64,000 nt of DNA from Aldehydirespirator sp965200005. Lineage in GTDB: Bacteria > Actinomycetota > Acidimicrobiia > Acidimicrobiales > Aldehydirespiratoraceae. Within the stretch, counting starts at the first letter, position 1. Each line of letters starts with the position of its first letter. The notes beneath the pieces were generated by a model. That model was not told where the DNA came from and ran no database searches. It saw only the letters and a list, made by a program, of their open reading frames with translations. The DNA lies in contig OZ241331.1 in NCBI GenBank assembly GCA_965200005.1, positions 1,054,001 through 1,118,000 of the forward strand, given 5' to 3'. The position numbers and the translations under genes are program-made. Of this stretch, positions 34,379 to 44,421 are shown piece after piece.

Positions 34379-35731
34379 TTATGCCGCTAACTCGAGCACC
34401 TTCACAGGCAGCTCTCGAGGACCGCGGATCTGACCGGTCGACCACCTGACACCCTCAGGGTCAGCCAACTCGAAGTGCGGAACACGAGCCATCCACTCCT
34501 CAAGGGCCACCGTTAACTCCATGCGAGCAAGATTTGACCCTAAGCAACGGTGAATGCCCAAGCCGAACGAAGTGTGACGGTTTCGGCGACGGTCAATCAC
34601 AAAACGACCCGCATCCTCAAACGCTTCAGGGTCGCGGTTGGCGGCAGGGAACGGCAGCAGCACCCAGTCGTCCTTTTGCATCTCACAACCCGCAAACTCG
34701 GTGTCCTTGGCGACAAGGCGAGCCATCGTCACAGGCGCATAGAAGCGCAAGAACTCTTCAACAGCGAACGGGCGAACCCCAGGATCATCAATCCAGCGCT
34801 GTCGGTCGGAAGGGTTCTGCGCCAGATGCCACAACGAAGCACCGATCGCCGACCATGTCGTGTCCACACCGGCAATGATTAGCAACGCACACGTGCCCCG
34901 CACATGCTCGTGCGCAAGTGGTTCGCCCGCAAACTTGGCATGTGTCATGTGGCTAATCAGATCGTCTCGGGGCTCCTCGGCCCGCTCCGCGATCAGGGTG
35001 TCGAGATAGAAGTCGATCGAATCTTCGTACTCGACGTTGAGTTCAAATCCCGGCTGTTCCATGATCCGGTGGATAAACACACGGAACTTGTCGCCGTCTT
35101 CGCTGGGTACGCCAAGCATGTCGGCAATCACTCGCACAGGGATGTGCTGGGTGTAACCCAGCGCGGCGTCGACAAGATTGGTACGGCCCGCAGCGACATC
35201 AACTAGCAAGTCATCAAGCAACTGACGACACGTCTCTCGAGTTGTCTGTCGTTTCGCTTCGATGGCTCGGGGAGCAAACGACGACAATAGGAACTTTCGG
35301 GCAACCTTGTGAAACGGCGGATCACTGGTGATGGGCGGAGCAAACCCGACAGGAGCCGGAATCTCAGGCCGACCCTCATGCACCACCACCCCGTTGGAGC
35401 TAAAGGTGTCGGTATCGGCAGCTATTGCAGAAACATCGGCGTGACGTACGGGCAGCCACGTGCCTCCGTACCGATCACTGTGAGCGACCGGGCATTCGTC
35501 ACGCAGTTCATCCCAGATCTCAGGCGCGCGAGCCGCGTAATCGGGGTGAACATGATCAAAGTCGGTAGCCCAATCCGAAACGGGCGGCCGAGGTTTGGGA
35601 GAGGGCGTCTTTGAGAGACCATCTGCTGGAGTATCGTGTCCGTTGGTCGTTGGTGGTGCGAAATCGCCATAATCGTGTGAGACGCCGTCGTTGTCTGTGA
35701 TTTCGTGAGTGATCGTCGTGCCGTAACTCAT
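34379..35731 (-). CDS. cytochrome P450
   Basis: A 450-residue soluble bacterial P450. Visible are the I-helix IIAGVDTTWS, the K-helix ExxR in EEFLRFYAP, and the heme loop FGLGIHRCLGSNLAR with the Cys thiolate. The N-terminal 45 residues are Pro/Asp-rich and probably disordered. Class I enzymes of this type need a ferredoxin and reductase; none is adjacent. ATG 35731 overlaps the stop of the sulfatase gene (ATGA), so they are translationally coupled and probably act on one substrate, for example a sulfated sterol, aromatic or polysaccharide-derived compound. The substrate is not known. Confidence 0.94.
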   Translation of the reverse strand: MSYGTTITHEITDNDGVSHDYGDFAPPTTNGHDTPADGLSKTPSPKPRPPVSDWATDFDHVHPDYAARAPEIWDELRDECPVAHSDRYGGTWLPVRHADVSAIAADTDTFSSNGVVVHEGRPEIPAPVGFAPPITSDPPFHKVARKFLLSSFAPRAIEAKRQTTRETCRQLLDDLLVDVAAGRTNLVDAALGYTQHIPVRVIADMLGVPSEDGDKFRVFIHRIMEQPGFELNVEYEDSIDFYLDTLIAERAEEPRDDLISHMTHAKFAGEPLAHEHVRGTCALLIIAGVDTTWSAIGASLWHLAQNPSDRQRWIDDPGVRPFAVEEFLRFYAPVTMARLVAKDTEFAGCEMQKDDWVLLPFPAANRDPEAFEDAGRFVIDRRRNRHTSFGLGIHRCLGSNLARMELTVALEEWMARVPHFELADPEGVRWSTGQIRGPRELPVKVLELAA

Positions 35732-37221
35732 GGTGTCAGTGTCAACTCCTGTGCTTCGTATTCGATCAACCGCTCGAACAAGGCTCGTAACTCCTGGCGT
35801 CGACCCCTGTCATGAGCCAAGTTCACTAGCTCATATGGATCATCGTTTATCTCATACCACTCGTGGTCTTGGTCATCGAATGCCGAATCCACGTCAAAGA
35901 TCTTGCCCTGTTCATCAACAGTTCCGTCACGCTTGATGCCACCACCAACGCCGTAATAGCGGGCGTACTTAGTGTCACCATCAAAGAAGCCACGCAATGC
36001 GTAGCGACTATTGCGGATCATCTCGGACTGCGCCGAGTCCTGAGCAAACAGAACAAAGTCACGAACCGAGGTGCTCGGATCAGCCAACACCGGGCCAAGG
36101 TCTCGGCCCGACAGTGTCGGGGTGTCAGCGATATTGACACCCCCAAATGCGCAGATCGTGGCTGCTAGATCGACGTGTGTTGCAAGCGCGTTAGTTGTCG
36201 CACCCCGCCGAGCCGTCGGAGCTTTAATGATCAACGGAACGCCCATGACCTCGTCATATATGCATGGCAGTTTGGCGCGCAGGCCATGCGATCCGCAGGC
36301 GTCGCCGTGATCAGACGTGTAGGCGATGACGGTCTCGTCGTAAAGATTGAGATCATCCAGCGCCCCGAGCAGACGTGCCAGGCTGCGATCTAGTTCTGTG
36401 TGCAACCAGGCGTAATAGTCAAGACCTCGTAGCCAGGTGTCGTGATCTTCAGCGTCTATGGAACCCACGAAGTGCTCGCGGTTGCGGACATAGCGCCATG
36501 CCCGCTGCACTTCGGGCTTTGTGTGTAAGTCGTCGTTGAAGTTCTCGGGAAGGCGATCAAACAGGCGCGGGTAGTCCTCGGGGGGAGCTGAGACGGGCAG
36601 ATCGCCGAGCCGGATTTGTTGGATCGCATCAAACACTTTGGTGAGCTGGGGATGTTCAGCCTGATAGCTGAGATGATCAGCGGGAAACCACATGATGTCA
36701 TGAGGATTCATTAGAGCGACTGTCAAGAACCAGGGTTGGGTGCCAACACCGTCAACACATCGTTCGTTCAGCCAGTCAATTGCTTGGTCGACGATCTTTG
36801 GATCGAAGTAACGGCCGGTATAGGGATTGCCGGTGAAGTGAACATCATTGCCCTGCCAGTCCCGGTAGCCGTGAGCTCGCATCTCAGGAGACTCCCCATG
36901 GGAGAGATGCCACTTACCGAGGTAACTGCAGCGATAACCCCGCTCGCTTAACAAGGAGCCAATTGTCGGAATTGAGGGATCAAGCGCCGTGTGAGTCGGG
37001 AACGAAACATTGTCGACTACACCATGTTCGGCCAGGTAGCGACCGGTGTACAGGCTTGCTCGTGAAGGTGAACAAGGCGACGAGTGCGTGAAGTAGCGCT
37101 CAAAGGTCAGGCCGTCTGTCGCCAAACGCTGATGGGCTGGCAACTCAACAACCCCGTCGAGCCAGTCGTTGCGGCGCTCTTCGTCGGAGACGATCAGCAA
37201 GATGTTGGGCTGATCGGTCAT
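35728..37221 (-). CDS. sulfatase (formylglycine type)
   Basis: A 497-residue sulfatase. The formylglycine motif is CSPSRASLYTGR with Cys50, to be oxidised by a maturation enzyme not in this window. Metal residues are in NILLIVSDEE (Asp13) and AYTSDHGDACGSHG. GKWHLSHG supplies further active-site residues. No signal peptide, so it is cytoplasmic and the sulfate ester must enter the cell. Length is normal. It is upstream of, and overlaps, the P450 gene. The 3' P450 and the 5' RF3 gene (11-bp gap) are on the same strand. Confidence 0.94.
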   Translation of the reverse strand: MTDQPNILLIVSDEERRNDWLDGVVELPAHQRLATDGLTFERYFTHSSPCSPSRASLYTGRYLAEHGVVDNVSFPTHTALDPSIPTIGSLLSERGYRCSYLGKWHLSHGESPEMRAHGYRDWQGNDVHFTGNPYTGRYFDPKIVDQAIDWLNERCVDGVGTQPWFLTVALMNPHDIMWFPADHLSYQAEHPQLTKVFDAIQQIRLGDLPVSAPPEDYPRLFDRLPENFNDDLHTKPEVQRAWRYVRNREHFVGSIDAEDHDTWLRGLDYYAWLHTELDRSLARLLGALDDLNLYDETVIAYTSDHGDACGSHGLRAKLPCIYDEVMGVPLIIKAPTARRGATTNALATHVDLAATICAFGGVNIADTPTLSGRDLGPVLADPSTSVRDFVLFAQDSAQSEMIRNSRYALRGFFDGDTKYARYYGVGGGIKRDGTVDEQGKIFDVDSAFDDQDHEWYEINDDPYELVNLAHDRGRRQELRALFERLIEYEAQELTLTP

Positions 37222-37231
37222 ACGTCGGACG

Positions 37232-38851
37232 CTATCCCTCTCCGACTAGACGTTGCAGCGTCAACTCGGGCTGATCTGCTTGTAGGCGAGCCAACCAGTA
37301 GGGGCTCTCAAACAGTGCCAGCAGTTGACCACTGTCACGTTGAGCAATCGCAACTCCCGACATTGCATCAAGCGCTCGGGCCGACTCTGGATCGGTAAGT
37401 CTCGCTGCTGTCCAGGGAGCGGGGGTCAACTCAACCGGTGCCCGAAACTCGTGTCGCAACCGGTGCTTGGCGACATCAAACTGCAGCGGCCCGACGGCAG
37501 CCAGAATCGGAGCGCTCTCACCTGTGCCATCACGGCGCAGTACCTGCACTACACCCTCGGCATCAAGTTGGCGCACACCAGAACGGAACTGCTTCGTCTT
37601 GGACGTATCCCTACACATCGCCACACAGAAACTGCTTGGCGCAAACGACGGCACCGAAGGCCAGCGGACGGGCTTCGTGCCCGAATAGATCGCATCACCA
37701 ACGCGCAGTGCGGCGGCGTTCACTAACCCAATCACATCGCCGGGCCATGCTTCGGTCACGGTGCTGCGATCGCGCCCCACAACCGTGTGTGCATACTTCG
37801 TGGCGAGCGTCTTGCCAGTGCGACCACACACGACTGGCATGCCCCGCTCGAACCGTCCCGAACACACCCGCAGGAACGCCATCCGGTCACGATGCGCAGG
37901 GTTCATGTTGGACTGAACCTTGAACACAATCCCGGCGAAGGGATCGTCGATGGGTCGCGGATCACCGTTGTAGTCAAAGCGAGGGCTCGGGCTTGGTGCC
38001 GTGTCGACGATCGCATCAAGCAGCAAGCGGACACCGAAATTCGTGAGTGCCGACCCGAAGAACACGGGTGACAGTTCGCCGGCCTCGAAGCGTTTGCGGT
38101 CATAAGGCGCAACCACTGCATCGAGCAACTCGACCATCTCTTGAGCTTCGTCCCAGGCGGCGCCCTCTTCGGCTGCGGCACGCCGCGCTCCCACAACTTC
38201 TTCCGTGGCGATGGTTGCACCACCCGCACTTCGGGTGTAGCGAACGAACTCGCCGTTGCTGCGGTTGATGACGCCCCGGAACCGTTCAGCCTCACCTACC
38301 GGCCAGGTTGCGGGCACCGGATCGAGCACAAGCTGATCTTCGATCTCGTCAAGCAACTCAAGGGGGTCTCGTGCCGGGCGATCCCACTTGTTGATCAATG
38401 TCACAATCGGCATTTCACGATTGCGGCAGACTTCGAAGAGCTTGCGGGTCTGGGTTTCGATCCCTTTGGCGGCGTCGAGCACCATCACGGCCGCATCGAC
38501 CGCTGAGAGCACCCGGTAAGTGTCCTCTGAGAAGTCACCATGACCAGGTGTGTCGAGCAGGTTCAAGACCGCGCCCCTATAAGGGAACTGCACCACCGCC
38601 GAGGTCACCGAGATGCCCCTGCGCTGTTCGAGTTCCATCCAATCCGAGGCTGTTGAGCGTCGCTGGCCTTTGGTCTTTACGGCCCCGGCTCCCGAACTAA
38701 GGGCACCTCCGTAAAGCAGGAACTTCTCGGTGAGGGTCGTCTTGCCGGCATCGGGATGCGAGATGATGGCAAAGGTGCGTCGCCGCTGAGCCTGCTCCTC
38801 GATATCGGCAGATGTCAGCCCGGTCTGTGTGGCTGCTGCGGCGTTGCTCAC
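37232..38851 (-). CDS. prfC: peptide chain release factor 3
   Basis: A 539-residue translational GTPase. G1 is SHPDAGKTTLTEKFLLYGG, G2 lies in RRGISVTSAVVQF, G3 is LDTPGHGDFSEDTYR, G4 is NKWDR. The stretch KTKGQRRSTASDWMELEQ is characteristic of RF3 and separates it from EF-G. RF3 releases RF1/RF2 from the ribosome after termination. The middle beta-barrel and the C-terminal RF3 domain (VGPLQFDVAKHRL) are complete. The start is GTG 38851. It stands next to the sulfatase on the same strand, without obvious relation. Confidence 0.95.
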   Translation of the reverse strand: MSNAAAATQTGLTSADIEEQAQRRRTFAIISHPDAGKTTLTEKFLLYGGALSSGAGAVKTKGQRRSTASDWMELEQRRGISVTSAVVQFPYRGAVLNLLDTPGHGDFSEDTYRVLSAVDAAVMVLDAAKGIETQTRKLFEVCRNREMPIVTLINKWDRPARDPLELLDEIEDQLVLDPVPATWPVGEAERFRGVINRSNGEFVRYTRSAGGATIATEEVVGARRAAAEEGAAWDEAQEMVELLDAVVAPYDRKRFEAGELSPVFFGSALTNFGVRLLLDAIVDTAPSPSPRFDYNGDPRPIDDPFAGIVFKVQSNMNPAHRDRMAFLRVCSGRFERGMPVVCGRTGKTLATKYAHTVVGRDRSTVTEAWPGDVIGLVNAAALRVGDAIYSGTKPVRWPSVPSFAPSSFCVAMCRDTSKTKQFRSGVRQLDAEGVVQVLRRDGTGESAPILAAVGPLQFDVAKHRLRHEFRAPVELTPAPWTAARLTDPESARALDAMSGVAIAQRDSGQLLALFESPYWLARLQADQPELTLQRLVGEG

Positions 38852-39065
38852 TCCCTAAGTCTGGCCGCACGTGCGCTGACGGCAACGGCAACGGTTACAT
38901 CTACGCGTTTGGGTTCTACATCTTTGGTACCTCGACGCCTTCGGTTTCTACGTCTGTGCCTTGGCTTCGACGGGAGCGAGTAGCTGGCAGGCTCCGAGAC
39001 GGTTCGCTCGTCGACGCTCTGGTAGAACAACCGAGAACAGCATTCGGTCCACATGGAGTTGAGCA

Positions 39066-39491
39066 ATGGACAACCTCGACCTCGGGAGTTTGAACTACCT
39101 CGCCATCATCGTGTCGGTGATCTTCAACCAAGTACTGGGTGCAGCCTGGTACACGCTGCTGGCCAACCCCTGGAAGCGGGAGGTTGGGCTCAGCGACGCC
39201 GACATGGAAGCCATGAGGGGCACCCCGCGGCAGTGGTACCCGTATGTGATCGCAATCGTGTCTGCCATCGTCTTCACGATCTGCCTGGCCTTGGTGCTGC
39301 AGGGACTAGAAGCCGACTCCGCCGGTGCGGGCCTCGGTGTTGGCCTACTCGCGGCTGTTGGCTTCATCGCAACCTCACATGCCATCAACTATGCGTTTGA
39401 AGGCCGCAGCTTCAAGCTGTTCCTGATGAACTGCGGGTACCCGCTTGTCTCCTACTCCGTCATCGGCATCCTGCTAGCAGTCTGGAACTAG
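39066..39491 (+). CDS. DUF1761 family membrane protein
   Basis: A 141-residue protein with four membrane helices: YLAIIVSVIFNQVLGAAWYT, PYVIAIVSAIVFTICLALVL, GVGLLAAVGFIATSHAI and YPLVSYSVIGILLAVW. The N-terminal helix with NQVLGAAWYTLL followed by GLSDADMEAMRG matches DUF1761. No function is known for the family. ATG 39066 has GGAG 7 nt upstream. It lies just upstream of the ketone-carboxylase-like cluster (33 bp), possibly cotranscribed with it. Confidence 0.88.
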   Translation: MDNLDLGSLNYLAIIVSVIFNQVLGAAWYTLLANPWKREVGLSDADMEAMRGTPRQWYPYVIAIVSAIVFTICLALVLQGLEADSAGAGLGVGLLAAVGFIATSHAINYAFEGRSFKLFLMNCGYPLVSYSVIGILLAVWN

Positions 39492-39524
39492 CCGCCAACG
39501 AGATTTGTGTGACTTTCGGTCTAT

Positions 39525-39872
39525 ATGACACAAAATGCCGCGAATCTCGGGGGGCGAGGCCGCAGGCGCATCACCGAAGCATTAGATCTCGATCCGCAGA
39601 CTCGCCGGTGGGTCTGTAACCGCTGCGGTCACGATCTGGGATCTGCAGCGCGCAACTACAAGGAGTCGTGCCTCGTCTACGACCGCGACCCTCGTGAGAT
39701 CCATATCCCGTTTGACCCGCCGACGGAGTTCGGGTTCAGCCCGCATCCGCGGTGGTGTCGGATCGTTGAGTTCTATTGCCCGGGTTGTGCGGTCATGTTC
39801 GACGTGGAGTATCTCCCTCCAGGTCATCCGATAACCCACGACATAGAGATCGATCTTGATTCGCTGTCTTGA
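39525..39872 (+). CDS. acetone carboxylase gamma subunit-like zinc protein
   Basis: A 115-residue protein with two Cys pairs: WVCNRCGHDLG (Cys31, Cys34) and FYCPGCAV (Cys85, Cys88), a likely zinc site. ARNYKESCLVYDRDPREIH and EYLPPGHPITHDIEID match my recollection of the gamma subunit (AcxC) of acetone carboxylase. That complex, of HyuA-, HyuB- and gamma-type subunits, carboxylates acetone to acetoacetate at the expense of ATP. The HyuA-like and HyuB-like genes follow at once (84-bp gap). The ketone substrate may differ from acetone. Confidence 0.82.
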   Translation: MTQNAANLGGRGRRRITEALDLDPQTRRWVCNRCGHDLGSAARNYKESCLVYDRDPREIHIPFDPPTEFGFSPHPRWCRIVEFYCPGCAVMFDVEYLPPGHPITHDIEIDLDSLS

Positions 39873-39956
39873 GTGCCCGCCGTGATCGACCGTGCGACTG
39901 TCGGTGGCTGGTGAGGACTCCCCCGTGACGGAGACCGCAGCTCTCGACAATCTGCC

Positions 39957-42218
39957 GTGACCCCACAGGCTCCAAACCTCTTGAACGTCGACATCGGTGG
40001 AACCTTTACTGATGCATTCGTTGTCTTGGGTGGCAAGCAGGCAACCGGAAAGTCAGCAACTACCCATGCCGACCTGGGTGATGGCGTGTTCGAAGCCATT
40101 AGTCAAGCGGCCCGCCGTCTTGGGCACGAGCCTCGAGAGGTGTTCAAGTGCGCAGCGGCTGTGAAGTACTCGACAACTGTGGGAACCAACACCCTCATTG
40201 AGCGCACCGGGCCAAAGGTTGGACTTATCACCACAGCAGGCCAGGAAGACACCGTTCACGTAGCCCGCTCGCGTTCGTGGGCCGATGGCATGCCCCTAGA
40301 AGTACAGATTGATCGCACCCGAGCGCAACGCCCCGATGACCTTGTGCCGCGCTCGCTACGGGTTGGTGTGCGGGAGCGGGTTGACTGCTTCGGCGAGGTG
40401 CTCATGCCCCTTCGCACCGACGACGTGCTCGCAGCGGTTGATCACCTTGTGCTCCAGGGTGTGCGTGCCATTGCGGTGTGTCTCACCTGGTCGTTCATGA
40501 ACCCGACTCACGAACAGCAAGTCGCCGAGATCGTGCGGCGTGAGTATCCCGATTCGGTGCTTGGCCGCTGTCCGGTGTTGCTGTCATCGGAGGTGGCGCC
40601 ACGTCTTGATGAGTACCGGCGCAGCATCACCACAATCCTCAGTGCTTTCCTGGCTCCTGACACCGAAGAACATGTCGTAGACCTCGGCGATCGGCTGCGC
40701 ACACTCGGATATCACAAGCCGCTACTTGTAGCTCGCAACATTGGCGGGGTGGCTTCTCCGAGTCGCACAACGGCGTTGCATCTGCTCGGAAGTGGCCCTG
40801 TTGCGGGCCTTGCTGGGGCGGCAACCATGTCCCGGGACTACAAACTCAACCGGGTTGTAACCGCTGACATGGGCGGCACCAGCTTTGATGTTGGCCTGGT
40901 GATCGATGGCGAGGATCGCAACTACGAGTTCGATCCGATCATCGATCGCTGGCGGGTGCATCTGCCGGTGATCGCCAACTACTCGATTGGTGCCGGGGGA
41001 GGATCGATCGCTTACCTCTCCGACACTGGCGAGTTGCGTGTCGGTCCTCGAAGTGCCGGCTCGATGCCCGGCCCGGCTTGCTATTCCTATGGCGGCACCG
41101 AACCGACTGTTACCGATGCGGATGTGGTGCTCGGATACGTCCATCCTGATCACTTCCTTGGTGGTGCGATGAAGTTGAATCGGCGCCGTGCAGAGCGTGC
41201 GTTGAGACGCCACATCGCCCTGCCCCTCGGCATTGATGTCGCTGAGGCGGCGCTGAGGGTGCGACGCTTGATTGACGGCGTGATGGGCCAGGAGATCTAT
41301 CGCCAGACAGCGCTCGCTGGCTATGACCCTCGTGAGTTCACGATGTTCGCATTTGGTGGTGCCGGGCCGGTTCATGCTGCTGCGGTGGCGAGTTATGCAG
41401 ACGTCTCCACGGTCGCCACATTCGCACACGGAAGCGAATTCAACGCCTACGGCGTGGCCACCATGGGTGTAGTTCAGACATATGAACGCACACGTATGGT
41501 TGAGCTATTTGACGGTCAGTCCTACAACAACACCGGTGACGCCTTCAATGGAGTTGTGGAGGGTCTCGTCGCACTAGCAGAACGTGACATGACAGAAGAA
41601 GGGTTCGGGCTTGACTCGGTGACGTTGGGTCTCGAGCTTGACATGAACTACGGCGGCCAACACCACACCGTGCGGCTTCAGTCACCTCGTCTATTCATCG
41701 AGACAGCCGCTGACATTGAGGTGATCTGTGACGCGTTCAACGAAGTGTTTGCTGCCGCATATGGGCCCGGCTCGACTCATCCCTACGGGGGGATCCTGGT
41801 GCAACTCTTCCGGCTCGTGGCCAGTGCCTCTGGTTACCGGCTCAACGCTCGCCCAAACGTCACAAGCTCCAATGTCACAGGCTCCAATGGACTGGGAGCG
41901 GCCGCTGGTGCGTCACCGGAGCCCACAACTCGTGATGTTTGTTGGGCACAACCGCAACCGCATTCGCAATCCGGCGCTGGCGGTGGCCATCTGACACAGC
42001 GTGACTCCCCTGATCATCGCTGGCAGCAAACGCCCGTGTTTCAGCGTGCGGTGTTGCCGGTTGGGTTTTCCGTTGACGGGCCGGCCCTGCTTGAAGACAC
42101 CGACACGGTTGTGGCGGTTCCGCCCGGATGGAACTACATGCTTGATGCTCAACACACGGGTTGGCTCACGCACAACTCCGAGATCGCCGAAGCATCGCAG
42201 CGCTTCAACGGGTGCTAG
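39957..42218 (+). CDS. hydantoinase/oxoprolinase family, HyuA-type (ketone carboxylase beta-like subunit)
   Basis: A 753-residue protein of the acetate-kinase-like ATPase fold. It has VDIGGTFTDAFVV near residue 11, STTVGTNTLIERTG near 73, VTADMGGTSFDVGLV near 301, SIGAGGGSIAYL, PGPACYSYGGTEPTVTDAD and FAFGGAGPVHA. This type phosphorylates a carboxylate or enolate in hydantoinases, oxoprolinases and acetone or acetophenone carboxylase. A low-complexity Ser/Asn/Pro linker near residues 636-680 precedes the last beta domain and is unusual. The start is GTG 39957. Ten bases separate it from the HyuB-type gene. Confidence 0.9.
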   Translation: MTPQAPNLLNVDIGGTFTDAFVVLGGKQATGKSATTHADLGDGVFEAISQAARRLGHEPREVFKCAAAVKYSTTVGTNTLIERTGPKVGLITTAGQEDTVHVARSRSWADGMPLEVQIDRTRAQRPDDLVPRSLRVGVRERVDCFGEVLMPLRTDDVLAAVDHLVLQGVRAIAVCLTWSFMNPTHEQQVAEIVRREYPDSVLGRCPVLLSSEVAPRLDEYRRSITTILSAFLAPDTEEHVVDLGDRLRTLGYHKPLLVARNIGGVASPSRTTALHLLGSGPVAGLAGAATMSRDYKLNRVVTADMGGTSFDVGLVIDGEDRNYEFDPIIDRWRVHLPVIANYSIGAGGGSIAYLSDTGELRVGPRSAGSMPGPACYSYGGTEPTVTDADVVLGYVHPDHFLGGAMKLNRRRAERALRRHIALPLGIDVAEAALRVRRLIDGVMGQEIYRQTALAGYDPREFTMFAFGGAGPVHAAAVASYADVSTVATFAHGSEFNAYGVATMGVVQTYERTRMVELFDGQSYNNTGDAFNGVVEGLVALAERDMTEEGFGLDSVTLGLELDMNYGGQHHTVRLQSPRLFIETAADIEVICDAFNEVFAAAYGPGSTHPYGGILVQLFRLVASASGYRLNARPNVTSSNVTGSNGLGAAAGASPEPTTRDVCWAQPQPHSQSGAGGGHLTQRDSPDHRWQQTPVFQRAVLPVGFSVDGPALLEDTDTVVAVPPGWNYMLDAQHTGWLTHNSEIAEASQRFNGC

Positions 42219-42228
42219 AGCAAACACG

Positions 42229-44421
42229 ATGAGGCATCCGCGGGGGAGGCTGGTTGATGTAGCCACCATGGGTCTCAGCGAGCGGGTCGGACGTTTCGGT
42301 CGACCGTTGATGAAACCCGGCCCGGGTCTCGACCCTGAAGTGTTGCACCGCGAAGTACTTGAGTCTCCGACGGCACTCGAGGCCTCCGCCGAAGGCAGCA
42401 TCGACCCTGTTGACCTCGAGATCTTCTTGCACAAACTCGACTCGATCATCGACGACGGTCGTGATGTGTGCAAATACCTGAGCATGGCCGAGATGCTCCA
42501 GGCCGGCGATCTCGGTGTCGGCATCTTCACTGCTAAGGGCGATCTTGCCGGCATGTCGACTGGTGTGATCCTGCATGCCCTGCTGCACTACGGCCCTGTT
42601 AAGTACGTTCTCAAGCACTACGTGGATGACCCCACGGTGGGCCTCGCGGATGGTGACATTTTCTTCTTCAATGACCCCGACGCCGGCGGGGTGCATACGT
42701 ATGACCATTTCTTGATGATGCCGGTGTTTTCCGATGGCGAACTGCTGGCATGGGTTGCGTGCGGTGGCCATCAGGGAGAGACCGGCTCTCGCTCTCCGGG
42801 AGGCTGGTCGCCACGCATCGGCACCCGCTACGAGGAGGGCCTGCACATCACGCCGCTGAGGGTGGGCAGCAACTTCGAGTTCCACACCGACCATCTCGAG
42901 TTCTTGTTGAACTCGGTTCGAACGCCTCGCCAGAACTCGCTCGATATGAAGGCACGCCTCGCGGTCTGCGTGCGGTTACGCAAGCAACTTCTGCGCGAAG
43001 TTGAACGGCGTGGCGCTGCGTTTGTGGTGGGTGGTTTGCGAGAGTCAATCAAGAACTCGGCTGCGCTAGCCCGTCGCCGCATCGCCAGCTTCAACGATGG
43101 CATCTACCGCTCAGTGGTCTTCATGGACACGATCGGAATCGACGATGGGCTGATCCGACTACCCGTCGAACTACACAAGCGAGGCGACGAGATCGTCATC
43201 GACCTGGCAGGTGCCTCGCCCGAGCCTGGAATCGGGCCGTTCCATCTGCGCTGGCACCTAGCTCGGGCGGCTTCTGCAGCAGCACTGTTCCCGACCGTGT
43301 TCCGGGGTTTGCGCTGGTCGATCGGGTTATTTGATCCCATCAAGTTGACCGCACCGCCGAGCATCGTCAACGCACCCAGCCGTGATGCCGGCACCGGCTC
43401 GGGCAGCCACACAGGTCGAGTGGTCGTTCAAGGACTGTTGCTCGCAGCCATGAGGATGCTCCACGACAGCACTCACCGTCGCGGTGTAGTGGCACCGTTT
43501 GCCGAGAACCTGCTTTTGATCCAATTCGGTGGCACCGGTCAGTACGGCAACCCCATCGCTGGTGGCCCCGCGAACGGCAACGCCACCGGTCAGGGTGCCC
43601 GGTTCGACCTTGACGGTGAGCACAGCGCTGGGTTCTTCTGGGCAATGGTCGTGGATTGCCCCGGCCCGGAAGAACAGGAGCGCAAGTTTCCTTGGCTCTA
43701 CCTTTTCCGAAACCGATTTGATCGAGATGTCTGCGGCATGGGCCGGTTCCGTGGTGGGGTAGGTCTGACTGATTGCTTCGTGATCCACGGCACCGATCAA
43801 CTAAGCAGCAACTCGGTCGGCACCGGCAGCCGGTTCACGAAGAACTACGGGTTGTTTGGGGGCTATTCGGGAGCTGCACAGCCTCGCATCATGATCCGGG
43901 GTTCTGACGTCAAAGAACTGCTTGCTGCCGGGGCTGATGACCTGCCGATGAGTGTGCGGGAGTTAGCGAACCAGCGCCGCATCTCGGGAGAGTACGAGTT
44001 CGGTCACACCAACTCTGAGGGTGTGACGGTGCGTGACGGTGATGTAGTTGTGTTGGCTCGAGGTTGCGGCGGCGGATTTGGTGATGCGTTGGAGCGCGAC
44101 CCGGCGGCGGTGTTGGACGATGTCGCCGACGGGGTTACATCGGTGGAACTTGCCGAGCGCATCTATGGAGTGGTGCTGGAGCCTGGGCGTGATCGTGTCG
44201 ACAGTGCAGCGACATCTGCGCGCCGTGCGGAGATCCGTGCCGAGCGGCTGAGACTGGGAAAGCCCTACGCCGAGTTTGTGGACGAGTGGTCACAGCGCCG
44301 TCCCCCGGCGGAAGCACTGCGCTACTACGGCGACTACCCCGTCCCGGTACAGCAAGTGAACGATGACGAGTTCCCCCTTGAGTCCAACGCTCGGGAGCCG
44401 AATAGGTCAGCCGCGAGATGA
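42229..44421 (+). CDS. hydantoinase B/oxoprolinase family, HyuB-type (ketone carboxylase alpha-like subunit)
   Basis: A 730-residue protein. Characteristic parts are DPVDLEIFLHKLDSIIDDGR, GIFTAKGDLAGMSTGVILHA, GDIFFFNDPDAGGVHTYDH, WVACGGHQGETGSRSPGGW and C-terminal RGCGGGFGDALERDP. The HyuB chain of acetone carboxylase holds the metal-dependent carboxylation site; His and Asp residues in NDP-GGVHTYDH and GGHQGE are candidates for the metal site. ATG 42229 lies 10 bp after the HyuA stop. The frame is open further upstream, but that part only overlaps HyuA. ATGA overlap with the next gene. Confidence 0.9.
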   Translation: MRHPRGRLVDVATMGLSERVGRFGRPLMKPGPGLDPEVLHREVLESPTALEASAEGSIDPVDLEIFLHKLDSIIDDGRDVCKYLSMAEMLQAGDLGVGIFTAKGDLAGMSTGVILHALLHYGPVKYVLKHYVDDPTVGLADGDIFFFNDPDAGGVHTYDHFLMMPVFSDGELLAWVACGGHQGETGSRSPGGWSPRIGTRYEEGLHITPLRVGSNFEFHTDHLEFLLNSVRTPRQNSLDMKARLAVCVRLRKQLLREVERRGAAFVVGGLRESIKNSAALARRRIASFNDGIYRSVVFMDTIGIDDGLIRLPVELHKRGDEIVIDLAGASPEPGIGPFHLRWHLARAASAAALFPTVFRGLRWSIGLFDPIKLTAPPSIVNAPSRDAGTGSGSHTGRVVVQGLLLAAMRMLHDSTHRRGVVAPFAENLLLIQFGGTGQYGNPIAGGPANGNATGQGARFDLDGEHSAGFFWAMVVDCPGPEEQERKFPWLYLFRNRFDRDVCGMGRFRGGVGLTDCFVIHGTDQLSSNSVGTGSRFTKNYGLFGGYSGAAQPRIMIRGSDVKELLAAGADDLPMSVRELANQRRISGEYEFGHTNSEGVTVRDGDVVVLARGCGGGFGDALERDPAAVLDDVADGVTSVELAERIYGVVLEPGRDRVDSAATSARRAEIRAERLRLGKPYAEFVDEWSQRRPPAEALRYYGDYPVPVQQVNDDEFPLESNAREPNRSAAR

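Noticed and set aside
42001..42228. Longer N-terminus of the HyuB-type gene
   Set aside because: Overlaps the end of HyuA in another frame; homology begins at ATG 42229.
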